A program made the position numbers and the translations under genes. The notes below the pieces were generated by a model. It made no database searches, was not told the origin of the DNA, and saw only the letters and a program-made list of their open reading frames with translations. A stretch of 64,000 bases of DNA from Streptomyces carminius (GTDB lineage Bacteria; Actinomycetota; Actinomycetes; Streptomycetales; Streptomycetaceae): positions 126,656 to 190,655 of the forward strand of contig NZ_PGGW01000057.1 of assembly GCF_002794255.1 (NCBI RefSeq). The letters are read 5' to 3'. The stretch's first letter is position 1; each line of letters opens with the position of its first letter. This document shows positions 7,566 through 15,551 of this stretch, piece by piece.

Positions 7566-8234
7566 TCAGGCTCGGAAGGCGGCGGGGGCCGCCGTGCGGG
7601 CACGGTCGTGGAGTTCGCGGGCGGCACGGTTGCGCAGGTGGGGGCGGATCAGCGAGACCACGGTGCGGACGCGGGCGTCCGCCCGTCCGCTCTGGACGTA
7701 CGGGTACTCGTCCAGGGCGAGGTTCCAGGTGGCAGCGGCCTGTTCCAGGTGCCCGAGCCTCATCTGCCGCTCGGCGGCGATCATCAGGTTCCGTACCCGA
7801 CTCCTGCGTTGTGTGGGCTGCCGGAGCCGGTTGGATTCGACCTTGGCCTTGACTGCTCCGCCGATGTCTCCCAGCTCGTACCGCACCTGGCTGGTGTGGT
7901 CCGCGAGCCCGGCATGGTCGTACCTGCCCGTGAGTCCGGTGTGTGACTCGGCCTTGTCCAAAGCCACTTCCGCCTCCCGCAGACGGGCCGGCGCACCGCG
8001 CCGGTCGCCGGCCCGGGCGGCCGCGTCGGCCAGGTGCAGTGCCCGCGGTCCGTGGCCCAGGTCCGCCGCCTGGACGCTCATGCCGCGCAGCGTGGTGCAG
8101 TACGTCAGGTGGTCCTCGGCCGCACCGGCCAGTTCCAGGGCCTTGAGGTAGCACTGCTGGGCCAGGCCCTGGAGTCCCTCGTCGACGGCCATGTAGCCGG
8201 TGAGACAGCACAGGTCGGAGGCCACCGACAGCAT
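7566..8234 (-). pseudogene. C-terminal TPR stump of a Streptomyces HTH-TPR regulator
   Basis: A 222-residue frame starting MLSVASDLCCLTGYMAVDEG and containing LAQQCYLKALELAGAAEDHL, RGMSVQAADLGHGPRALHLA and ARLREAEVALDKAES. These are the TPR-like helices of the roughly 400-residue XRE-type regulators abundant in Streptomyces. The N-terminal HTH half is missing: the frame runs into a stop about 60 bp further upstream. Relative to the family, about 20 residues also appear to be lost after HLADAAARAGD. The fragment might still be translated but cannot bind DNA as the parent would. I call it a pseudogene. Confidence 0.65.
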
Positions 8235-8402
8235 GTCCTTGCGGACCTTTTCGGGAGCGGGGCGGGGAGGACCGCCCGGGGCGGGCGGCGTCCACCGTCA
8301 AGCCCGGCCCCGGCCCCGTGCTCCTGGCCTTGATCCGCCCGTACACCGGGGAAGGTAGGTGCTGCCCGGCCGACCGAGCGGGGGCGGTTCTTCGGCAAGG
8401 CG

Positions 8403-8570
8403 ATGCGGAACCGCCCCGGCGGGCGCCGGGAGCAGATCCTCCGGAAGAAGGTGATCAACCGCTTCGTGCGGCCGCCGGCTGCCGAGCTGCTGTGGTCCGT
8501 CGAGGATGCCGAGTGGCTCGTCCTCGGATTCGAGTGCGCTGAAGGCCGGAGGCCGGATTTCCCGCCGGGT
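8403..8570 (+). pseudogene. Internal fragment of an aminoglycoside-phosphotransferase-like gene
   Basis: Residues GRREQILRKKVINRFVRPPA, AELLWSVEDAEWLVLGFECA and EGRRPDFPPG resemble the N-lobe to hinge region of APH-family phosphotransferases in Streptomyces (the VLGFE.VEGR hinge strand is distinctive). There is no catalytic loop (HxD) or C-lobe after it, and no proper start before it. The fragment abuts the regulator stump on the opposite strand, which suggests several deletions in this stretch. Between it and 8885 I see no further gene. Confidence 0.45.
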
Positions 8571-8885
8571 CCGCACGCGACGCGAAGGCTTCCGTGCGGG
8601 AACCGAAGCGGACGGAACAGCCGGCGTCCGCGCTTTAGCATATTCGTGCGCCGAACGGGCCGAAGGACTCGAAAAACGTCCTGATCCATTGATCACGACG
8701 AGTTTTCGGCCAATGATCGGCCGCCCACATGTCCGTGGACAACCCGGGGCCCCGTTCCTCACTCATCCGCACCGGAGACAGCAGACGCGGGCAGACCCGC
8801 CGTGTTCCGACCGCTCCGGCCGGCCCATCCGTTCGCCGACTGTCATCCGATCTGTCACCTGAGGCAATCGGAGGAACGAAGCACG

Positions 8886-10637
8886 ATGACAAGACCGCAC
8901 AAGATCCGTCCGTGGCGCCCGGCGCTGGCCGCGGCCACGGCCCTCGCCGTGACCGCGGGCATCGCCGCCGTGGCGTCCGCCAGCGAGGACGGCGAGGCGG
9001 ACGGTACGCCGAAGCTCGGCCTGGTCGCCGCCAGCAAATCGCTCACCTTCACCTCGTGGACGGACTCGCCCGGCTTCTTCCTGGACCTGGGCACGTACGT
9101 CACCGCCGAGGGCGCACCCCTGGAGATCAGGGTGACCCGCGAGTCCTACGACGACCCGGTCGTCGCCACCCGGGTCGTCCGCGACGGCGGGGAGACCCGC
9201 ACCGAGGTCCTCCCCGAGGGTCTGGTGGACCGGTTCTCGGGGCTGCCGGGGTTCCTGGAGGTCACCGTCGCCGACGAGAGCGGCGAGACCGTCCTGGAGG
9301 AGACCCAGGACTTCTGCCCGAACAACGCCTCCGGCCGGATCAGTCCCGACGCGCCGGCCACGTCCCGGTATCCCCAGAGCTGTCCCGCCAACCCGTTCAC
9401 GCTCGGCTCGGTGTGGGGCATCGAGGAGGGCTGGGCGGCCAACACCTACACCTACCGCTACGACGGCGAGCAGGAGGTCGAGCTGCCGGCCGGGAAGTAC
9501 ACCGCCACGGTGTCGGTGGCGGAGCGGTACCGCGAGGCGTTCGGCATCGCGGACGAGCCCCGCACGGTCGCGATGACCGTGCGCGAGCAGAGCTGGGAGG
9601 ACGAGGAGCGCGGCGAGAGCCTGCCGGACGACGCCTCGGCCCACGGCTCCCGCACCGCCGGGCACGCGCACCACTCGGCCGCCGACGCCCCGCCCGCGGC
9701 CGCCGCTGACCGGGCGGGCCCCGCGTACAACGTGGGCCACGGCCCGTACCCGCCCGCGCCGCCCGTCCGGCCCTGGGCGCAGCTGGAGGGAGCGGACGGC
9801 GAGGAGGGTGGTGACGAGCTCGACGGTGAGACCGGCGGGACCGGTGAGATCGGCGACGGGCCCGGGCGTACGGACGGCTCCCGGCAGGCGCCCGCACTGA
9901 AGCCCGCCGCCAAGCGCCCCACCGGCAAGGCGCGCGTGCCGGACGTGCCCCTGCCCGACCTGCGCTCCCTGCCCGCCTACGGCATCACCACCACCGACGG
10001 CTACGAGTCCGCCCCGGACCGCGACTACCTGGCCTTCAGCGCCAACGTGTGGAACGCGGGCCCCGCGCCGCTGGTGGTCGACGGCTTCCGCACCCCGGGC
10101 GAGGACCTGATGGACGCCTACCAGTACTTCCACGACGCCGACGGCAAGCAGGTGGGCTACGCCCCGACCGGCACGATGGAGTGGGACCCGCGCGAGGGCC
10201 ACGAGCACTGGCACTTCACCGACTTCGCCAGCTACCGGCTGCTGAAGGCCGACAAGAAGGAGGCGGTGCGCAGCGGCAAGGAGGCGTTCTGCCTGGCCAA
10301 CACCGACGCCGTCGACTACACGGTGGAGAACGCCAACTGGCACCCGGACAACACCGACCTGTCCACCGCCTGCGGGGCGGAGAACTCGATCTCCGTCCGC
10401 GAGGTGCTGGACGTCGGCTCCGGCGACACCTACACCCAGGACCTGCCGGACCAGTCCTTCGACATCACCGACCTGCCGAACGGCACCTACTACATCCAGG
10501 TGCTGGCCAACCCCGAGCAGCGGCTGAAGGAGACCGACACGGACAACAACAGCGCGCTGCGCAAGGTCGTCCTGGGCGGCGAGAAGGGCGCCCGTACGGT
10601 GACCGTGCCGCCGCACGGCCTGGTGGACGCCAACTGA
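8886..10637 (+). CDS. Secreted lysyl-oxidase-like copper protein
   Basis: A 583-residue protein. The ATG at 8886 follows GGAGGAACG, and a signal peptide spans residues 1 to about 34 (RPALAAATALAVTAGIAAVA then SAS). The N-terminal domain (about 40-240) is beta-rich. A low-complexity acidic and Pro/His linker (about 240-340) leads to a C-terminal domain (about 350-575) with lysyl-oxidase features: GTMEWDPREGHEHWHFTDFA, whose His-x-His-x-His pattern is the copper site, then SYRLL, FCLANTD and NGTYYIQVLANP. Lysyl oxidases oxidise lysine side chains to allysine using copper and a tyrosine-derived cofactor. In Streptomyces the substrates of these extracellular homologues are unknown. A strong hairpin follows. 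Confidence 0.8.
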   Translation: MTRPHKIRPWRPALAAATALAVTAGIAAVASASEDGEADGTPKLGLVAASKSLTFTSWTDSPGFFLDLGTYVTAEGAPLEIRVTRESYDDPVVATRVVRDGGETRTEVLPEGLVDRFSGLPGFLEVTVADESGETVLEETQDFCPNNASGRISPDAPATSRYPQSCPANPFTLGSVWGIEEGWAANTYTYRYDGEQEVELPAGKYTATVSVAERYREAFGIADEPRTVAMTVREQSWEDEERGESLPDDASAHGSRTAGHAHHSAADAPPAAAADRAGPAYNVGHGPYPPAPPVRPWAQLEGADGEEGGDELDGETGGTGEIGDGPGRTDGSRQAPALKPAAKRPTGKARVPDVPLPDLRSLPAYGITTTDGYESAPDRDYLAFSANVWNAGPAPLVVDGFRTPGEDLMDAYQYFHDADGKQVGYAPTGTMEWDPREGHEHWHFTDFASYRLLKADKKEAVRSGKEAFCLANTDAVDYTVENANWHPDNTDLSTACGAENSISVREVLDVGSGDTYTQDLPDQSFDITDLPNGTYYIQVLANPEQRLKETDTDNNSALRKVVLGGEKGARTVTVPPHGLVDAN

Positions 10638-10695
10638 TCCGGGCGGTTCGGACGGTCCGGATGGTCCGGACCCTCCGGAGCACCTGACGCCTCCC

Positions 10696-10737
10696 CGGCC
10701 GCCGGTGCCGGGCCCCCGGGCCCGGCACCGGCGGCCG
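10696..10737. terminator. 20-bp perfect-stem terminator after the lysyl-oxidase-like gene
   Basis: CGGCCGCCGGTGCCGGGCCC (10696-10715) pairs perfectly with 10718-10737, leaving a very tight loop. It lies 59 bp past the stop codon. Confidence 0.8.
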
Positions 10738-10835
10738 TGCGTATGGTGCCGGCGGGCGGCGCCGTACCGTCGCCGGGACCTCAGAAGTGCCTCAATTCGC
10801 TGGGCTCCGGCCCGCTTTCGGGAGAGGATCCTGTC

Positions 10836-11186
10836 ATGTTCGGTTCCAGCAGACAGGATCCGGCCGTCGTGGTCCTCCGTGACGCGGACGGGATCGCCGC
10901 TTCCCTGCGGCAGGCCCTGGCGGACGCGGAGGCCGGGGAGCGGCCCGGTCTGGAGCGGGCCCTGGCGCTCGCCGAGGAGGCCGCGGCGGTCCCGGAGGCG
11001 GAGTTGCGTGTCCGCTGGACGCGGCGGCGGCTCGCGGCAGCCGGCTTCGACGGGCCCCTGGACTCGGTCGAGGCCGTCAGGGCGCTGCGCACGGCCGAGC
11101 GGAGGCTGGGCCTGCGCCAGGCGGTGGCGCTGACGAAGGAGGCCGCCGCGGCGGAACCGTCCGCCGGGAAGAGGCCCGGCGGCTGA
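10836..11186 (+). CDS. Hypothetical helical Ala/Glu-rich protein
   Basis: A 116-residue protein starting at ATG 10836 with GGAGAGGA upstream; an in-frame ATG at 10737 lies in the preceding terminator and is rejected. The sequence is almost entirely predicted helix with a heptad-like pattern (LRQALADAEAGERPGLERAL, ALAEEAAAVPEAELRVRW, VEAVRALRTAERRLGLRQAV), so a coiled coil or small helical bundle is likely. No signal peptide or membrane segment. I recognise no family. Streptomyces coding bias is normal. Confidence 0.6.
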   Translation: MFGSSRQDPAVVVLRDADGIAASLRQALADAEAGERPGLERALALAEEAAAVPEAELRVRWTRRRLAAAGFDGPLDSVEAVRALRTAERRLGLRQAVALTKEAAAAEPSAGKRPGG

Positions 11187-11439
11187 GATCCCACCCGCCT
11201 CGCGGGTGTGCACAGGGGCCGGGGGGAAGTGGCCGGGACGGGGGTACGGCCACCGCCTCCCGGCCCCGCGCCGTCCCGCACGGACGCGGCGGTACCCTGC
11301 CGCGCCCCGCCCGCGCGGCAGCGGGCCGACGGGACGAGCCGGATGAGCGGGCACGGCCCGGCCCCGGCCGCGGACGGACGCCGCGGACCGGGGCCGGTTG
11401 GGAACAGGCGCGCGGAAGGATTCCGCGTGGCCGGGACCG

Positions 11440-11982
11440 TCAGGCCGACACGGCGCTGAACTCCTTCAGGAACGCCTGGTTGAACGCCTTGAGGTCGTCC
11501 GGCTTGCGGCTGCTGACCAGGGTGTTGGGCCCGCCCGTGCAGACCACGACCTGCTCGTCCACCCAGTTGGCGCCCGCGTTGCGCAGGTCCGTCCGCAGGC
11601 TGGGCCACGAGGTGATCTTCCGGCCGCGCACCACGTCCGCCTCGATCAGCGTCCACGGTCCGTGGCAGATCACGGCCACCGGCTTGCCGGCGTCGAAGAA
11701 GCCCCGCACGAAGGCGACGGCCTTCTCGTCCGTCCGCAGGAAGTCGGGGTTGGCGACACCGCCGGGCAGTACCAGGGCGTCGTAGTCCTCGACCGCCGCG
11801 TCGGCGACCTGCCGGTCCACCGGGAAGGTGTCGGCCGGTTCGAGGTGGTTGAACGCCTGGACCTCCCCGCTGCCGGTGGACAGCAGGCTGGGGTTTCCGC
11901 CGGCGTCGATCACGGCCTGCCACGGTTCGGTCAGCTCCACCTGCTCCGCGCCCTCGGGGGCCACGAGAAAGGCGACCTTCAC
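11440..11982 (-). CDS. Type 1 glutamine-amidotransferase-like protein (PfpI/DJ-1 superfamily)
   Basis: A 180-residue protein. The second of two close GTGs (11982) is chosen because AAAGGAC lies 9 nt upstream. The nucleophile elbow PVAVICHGPWTLIEADVVRG contains the conserved Cys-His. ALVLPGGVANPDFLR supplies the oxyanion/Glu region, and DEQVVVCTGGPNTLVSSRKPDDL is the C-terminal signature. It matches the PfpI/YhbO branch, linked to protein or nucleotide deglycation and general stress survival; protease activity is debated. Cytoplasmic. Monocistronic, with a terminator-like hairpin upstream belonging to the next minus-strand gene. Confidence 0.88.
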   Translation of the reverse strand: MKVAFLVAPEGAEQVELTEPWQAVIDAGGNPSLLSTGSGEVQAFNHLEPADTFPVDRQVADAAVEDYDALVLPGGVANPDFLRTDEKAVAFVRGFFDAGKPVAVICHGPWTLIEADVVRGRKITSWPSLRTDLRNAGANWVDEQVVVCTGGPNTLVSSRKPDDLKAFNQAFLKEFSAVSA

Positions 11983-12113
11983 TTGTGCCACGTCCTTTCG
12001 GCAGTCCGGTTCTGTACGTTCCCCCTCCTGTCTTCGGGTCCCCGGGGACAAGTGCGTTATGCAGGAATTCTGGATTTTCCGGGCAGGACGGGGCGGAACG
12101 GGGAGCAGACGGA

Positions 12114-12153
12114 CGGCGGCCCGCCGGAAGCGGGTGCTTCCGGCGGGCCGCCG
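12114..12153. terminator. 18-bp perfect-stem hairpin
   Basis: CGGCGGCCCGCCGGAAGC (12114-12131), loop GGGT, then its exact complement at 12136-12153. It follows the stop of the minus-strand protease-like stump by 64 bp. Confidence 0.75.
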
Positions 12154-12216
12154 GTGCCGTGCCGTACGGTGCTCCAGTTGCCCGGGCGGCTCAGGTGCCG
12201 GGGGCGGACCGCTGGG

Positions 12217-13002
12217 TCACCTGGTGCGGTAGGCGTTGGTGATCGTCCGGGACAGCGCGTTGGCCTTCTCGTCCCGGAGGTTCACCTCGAACGACACACC
12301 CCTGCCCCTGGCGGGGTTCCTCACCGTGAGCCTGTCCTTCTTCAGCGCGGCCTTCTTCCAGGTCCCGCCGCTGTCGTAGGAGACGTAGAAGTTCAGGTAC
12401 CTCAGGTTCTTGCGGTTCTTCGCCGCCGCCCCCTGGAGGGTCACCGGAACCGACTTGCTGATCTTCGCCTTGGAGGTGCCGTCCAGGTTGAGCGTCGGGG
12501 TGCAGCGCACCACCGAGACCAGCAGCGCGGTGATGTCCTCGGGGCGGGCCGAGGTGAAGGTGCAGGAGGAGCTGATCCTGGTGCTCAGCCTGGCGGGCTT
12601 GCTGCGGCTGACGGTGGTGGTCAGCCTGTACTCCGCCTCGCCCTTCGGAAGGGTGAACTCCATGCCGTACAGCGGCGCGTCGACCGACTCGTGCTTCCTG
12701 CCGTCGCGGTAGGCCCCTCCGTCCTCGGTCGGACAGGGACCGAAGACGCCGTTGTTGAGGGTGTGGGTGTAGCTCTTGCCCGCGTACCTGCGCTCGTGGG
12801 TGTAGTACCCGCCCTCGCCGGCGCCGTCCGGGGCGTACTGGTGGTACTCCAGGCCCCAGGCGGCCGTCTTCTCCCCGGCCCGGACGTACATCGTCGTGGT
12901 GGCCGGGAGCGTGTGCTTCCTGCCGGTGAACCACTGGGCCCCGGCCGGTACGGGAGCCGGCTCACCGCGGCGTCCCGGCGGCATGCCGTCCATGCCGTCC
13001 AT
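12217..13002 (-). pseudogene. C-terminal stump of a secreted protease-like gene
   Basis: A 261-residue frame without a signal peptide. Its end (KNRKNLRYLNFYVSYDSGGT, WKKAALKKDRLTVRNPARG, VSFEVNLRDEKANALSRTIT, NAYRTR) resembles the beta-sandwich C-terminal region of long Streptomyces secreted S8-type serine proteases. No Asp/His/Ser catalytic domain is encoded here or upstream in 13003-13440. The first codons are a low-complexity Met-Asp-Gly repeat, so this is not a natural start. The likely history is loss of the N-terminal two thirds. The S8 link is from memory of the family's C-terminus and is moderately sure; a short standalone secreted protein is the alternative. Confidence 0.5.
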
Positions 13003-13356
13003 GCCGTCCGTGCCGTCGTCGGGGAGCTGGTGTTCTCCAGGGCACCGCGGGAGTCGGTGGTCCGCTCTTCGGTGGCGGGGCGGTCGCGCTGTCCGCGTCC
13101 GTCCGGCGCACCGGCCTTCGCACTGGTGGGGACGGCTGTTCCTACCCGCGGGTTCGACTCCGGCGGTTTTCCCCGCGTGCTCTGTCCTTCGGGGCAGCCG
13201 GACGCCACAGCGGGCCTCTTCCGCGCCTTCGGCCCTTCACGGGCCCCCGTCCGGCCGTCCGTCAGGAGACCGGGAGGGCGCCGGACGCGGTGCGGGAGAC
13301 GGGGAGCGCGACCGGGGCGTACGGACACGCGCCGGGGTCCGGGGAGGCGGGGAACG

Positions 13357-13405
13357 CCGGAGGCGGCGGGCCCGGCGCGAGGAGTGCCGGGCCCGCCGCC
13401 TCCGG
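13357..13405. terminator. 20-bp perfect-stem terminator after the L,D-transpeptidase gene
   Basis: CCGGAGGCGGCGGGCCCGGC (13357-13376) pairs perfectly with 13386-13405 across a 9-nt loop. It lies 66 bp beyond the minus-strand stop. The stretch 13003-13356 before it holds no recognisable gene. Confidence 0.8.
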
Positions 13406-13470
13406 GCGGGATGTGTCGGGCTGTGCTCAGCGGACGGCCGTAAGGCAGTCAGAGAACCATCAGGGAACCG

Positions 13471-14733
13471 TCAGAGAGCGGAGCCCGCCTTCCAGTCCTC
13501 CCAGGACATGTTCCAGCCGTTGAGGCCGTTGTCCGGGGCGATCTGCTTGTCGTCGGAGTTCTTCACGATGACCACGTCGCCGATGAGCGACTCGCGGAAG
13601 AACCAGGCACCGTCCTGGCCCGGGTCGCCGGCGCCCTTGACGTCGTTCAGACCCACGCAGCCGTGGCTGGTGTTGACGTTGCCGAAGACCGAGTCGGCAC
13701 CCCAGTAGTTGCCGTGTATGAAGGTGCCCGAGGTGGACAGCCGCATGGCGTGCGGAACGTCCGGGATGTCGTACTCGCCCTCGCCGTCGTCGTCGGTGAA
13801 GCCGACCGTCGCACCGTTCATCCGGGTCTCCTTGTGCTTCTCGGAGATCACCATCTGGCCGTTGTAGGTCGGGGTCTCGGGAGCGCCGGCCGAGATCTTG
13901 AAGGTCTTGACGGTGTTGCCGTCGCGGACGACCTCCATCGTCTTGCTCTTCGCGTCCACCGTGCTGACCTGGGCACGGCCGACGGTGAAGCTGAAGGTCT
14001 TGTCCTGGACACCGGTGACGCCCGGGGCGCCCTCGACGCCGTCGAGGTTGATGTCGACGGTGACCTTGCTGTTGGCCTTCCAGTACTCCTGGGGGCGGAA
14101 GTCGAGGCGTGTGTCGCTGAACCAGTGGCCCACGATCTCCTGGCCGCTGGTCGAGTTCACCTCGATCGCCTCCTGCACGGCCTCCTTGTTGGCGATGCCC
14201 TTGTCGAAGTTGAAGGAGACCGGCATGCCGACGCCGACGGTCGAGCCGTCCTCGGGCGTGAAGTAGCCGATGAAGCTGTTGGCGGGCGAGACGGTGGTGA
14301 AGGTCGCGTTCTCGTGGACCTCGCGGCCCTTGGCGTCCTCGGCCTGCGCGCTCAGCGTGTACCGGGTGGAGCGCTCCAGCGAGCCGTTCGGCTTCCAGCT
14401 GGCGCCGTCGGCGGCCAGCGTGCCGGCCACCTCCTCGCCGGTGGCGGCGACCTTGAGCGTCACCGAGGTGAGCTTGCCCTTCTCCGCGGTGACCTTGGTG
14501 CCGTTGATGCTCGCGTTGTCCGAACCGCTCTTGGGCGAGATGACTATTCGCGCCTCGGAGGCCTCCTCGGCCGCGGCCCTGTCGACCTGGGACTGCTGCT
14601 TGTCCGGCTTCTTCGCGGAATCGGAACCGGATCCGTCGCCGTCGTCCCCGCCCCCGCACGCCGACAGTGTGAGCACCCCACTGAGCAGCGCGGCTGTCGC
14701 CACGAAGCCCCTGCGGCGCTTGCCGTCCGTCAT
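13471..14733 (-). CDS. Lipoprotein L,D-transpeptidase (Ig-like domains + YkuD)
   Basis: A 420-residue lipoprotein. ATG 14733 is chosen because GGAGAAG lies 6 nt upstream. The lipobox LSAC follows a short TM (GFVATAALLSGVLTLSACGG), so it is lipid-anchored outside the membrane. Two bacterial Ig-like domains (about 60-270) precede the YkuD catalytic domain. The active-site motif HGNYWGADSVFGNVNTSHGC spans about residues 340-359, with Cys359 the nucleophile. It makes 3-3 cross-links in peptidoglycan, which predominate in Streptomyces. Family members have the same domain order and length. It is divergent from the LAXTG gene across 425 bp and is terminated by a strong hairpin. Confidence 0.93.
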   Translation of the reverse strand: MTDGKRRRGFVATAALLSGVLTLSACGGGDDGDGSGSDSAKKPDKQQSQVDRAAAEEASEARIVISPKSGSDNASINGTKVTAEKGKLTSVTLKVAATGEEVAGTLAADGASWKPNGSLERSTRYTLSAQAEDAKGREVHENATFTTVSPANSFIGYFTPEDGSTVGVGMPVSFNFDKGIANKEAVQEAIEVNSTSGQEIVGHWFSDTRLDFRPQEYWKANSKVTVDINLDGVEGAPGVTGVQDKTFSFTVGRAQVSTVDAKSKTMEVVRDGNTVKTFKISAGAPETPTYNGQMVISEKHKETRMNGATVGFTDDDGEGEYDIPDVPHAMRLSTSGTFIHGNYWGADSVFGNVNTSHGCVGLNDVKGAGDPGQDGAWFFRESLIGDVVIVKNSDDKQIAPDNGLNGWNMSWEDWKAGSAL

Positions 14734-15158
14734 CACACGCTTCTCCATCCGCTTTCGAACCTCTGGTCCCGATCCCCGTTCACACCGTCCGGTGAGGGCC
14801 GACCGGGATGTCCACCCCACACAGCCACGCGTACGAGAACGCGAGGGAGCCGCCACCCGTTCCCCCCAGGGTAGGACTGTGGGCTAAGACATCCGCGCCG
14901 GGCGGAGGGTTGCAGCGCCGGGCGGGGAATTCCCCAGCCGTTCCGTATTGTTATCGAACGCTCACCACAGGGTGGCACCCGATCACACGGCTCCCATTGT
15001 CCATGGATTTTCCGGGCATCGACAGCCTTATGTCACGGTGTGACCGGAATCGCAGAGGGCGCGTGAAGCATCCTCCGGACCGCCCTTCCCGCGCCCCGCC
15101 CCGCATGGCTAGCATCGTTCTCCGCACCGTCGACTCGCAGCACCGAGGGGGCTTTTCC

Positions 15159-15551
15159 GTGCGAGCACATCGCCGACCGCTGGTGACCGCCGCCGTCGCG
15201 GGCGGCCTCCTGTGCGGCCTGTGGTTCGTACCGTCCGCGAACGCCACCGGGGACGGCGGCCCCGCCCGGCCCGCCACCGCGCAGACCCAGCCCCGGGATC
15301 AGGGGCAGGTCCAGGATCAGGAGCAGCTCCGGGATCAGGAGCAGCTCCGGGATCAGGGGCCGGCCCGGTCACAGGCGCAGGATCCGGCCGGGAACGACTC
15401 CGCGCAGGGCGCCGAACTGGCCGACACCGGAAGCTTCAACACCACGCCGTACCTCTTCGGCGGCCTCGGCTTCCTGAGCGTGGGCGGTGTGCTGCTGGCC
15501 CACGCCCACATCCGCTCCGGCCGCGCCGGCCTCACGCCAGCGGCCCGGTGA
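15159..15551 (+). CDS. Secreted LAXTG-anchored (class E sortase) small surface protein
   Basis: A 130-residue protein with GTG at 15159 behind GAGGGGG. The signal peptide is residues 1 to about 29 (PLVTAAVAGGLLCGLWF...ANA). A Gln/Asp/Arg repeat follows (RDQGQVQDQEQLRDQEQLRD, about 46-66), then LADTG at 87-91, a membrane segment (TPYLFGGLGFLSVGGVLLAH) and a basic tail. LAXTG is the recognition motif of class E sortases, so the mature peptide should be joined to the cell wall. In size and plan it resembles short spacer-type wall proteins rather than an enzyme. It converges on hutH, and the two genes overlap by 20 bp at their 3' ends. Confidence 0.8.
   Translation: MRAHRRPLVTAAVAGGLLCGLWFVPSANATGDGGPARPATAQTQPRDQGQVQDQEQLRDQEQLRDQGPARSQAQDPAGNDSAQGAELADTGSFNTTPYLFGGLGFLSVGGVLLAHAHIRSGRAGLTPAAR

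Noticed and set aside
8690..8735. Third copy of the 105-bp hairpin (CGGCCAATGATCGGCCG resembles its loop region)
   Set aside because: Only a short palindrome is shared; both stems and flanks are missing.
8763..11354. 863-codon minus-strand frame under the lysyl-oxidase-like gene
   Set aside because: Mirror frame of a gene with a clear signal peptide and copper motif; its own sequence is Gly/Val/Arg-rich without domain features.
11398..13443. 681-codon plus-strand frame across the PfpI-like gene and protease stump
   Set aside because: Opposite genes and two hairpins; no ribosome-binding site and no recognisable domain.
15032..15044. GTCAC-GGT-GTGAC palindrome as an AfsQ1 or Crp site
   Set aside because: It is an inverted repeat with a 3-nt spacer, not the GTnAC-n6-GTnAC direct repeat, and does not fit the Crp spacing.
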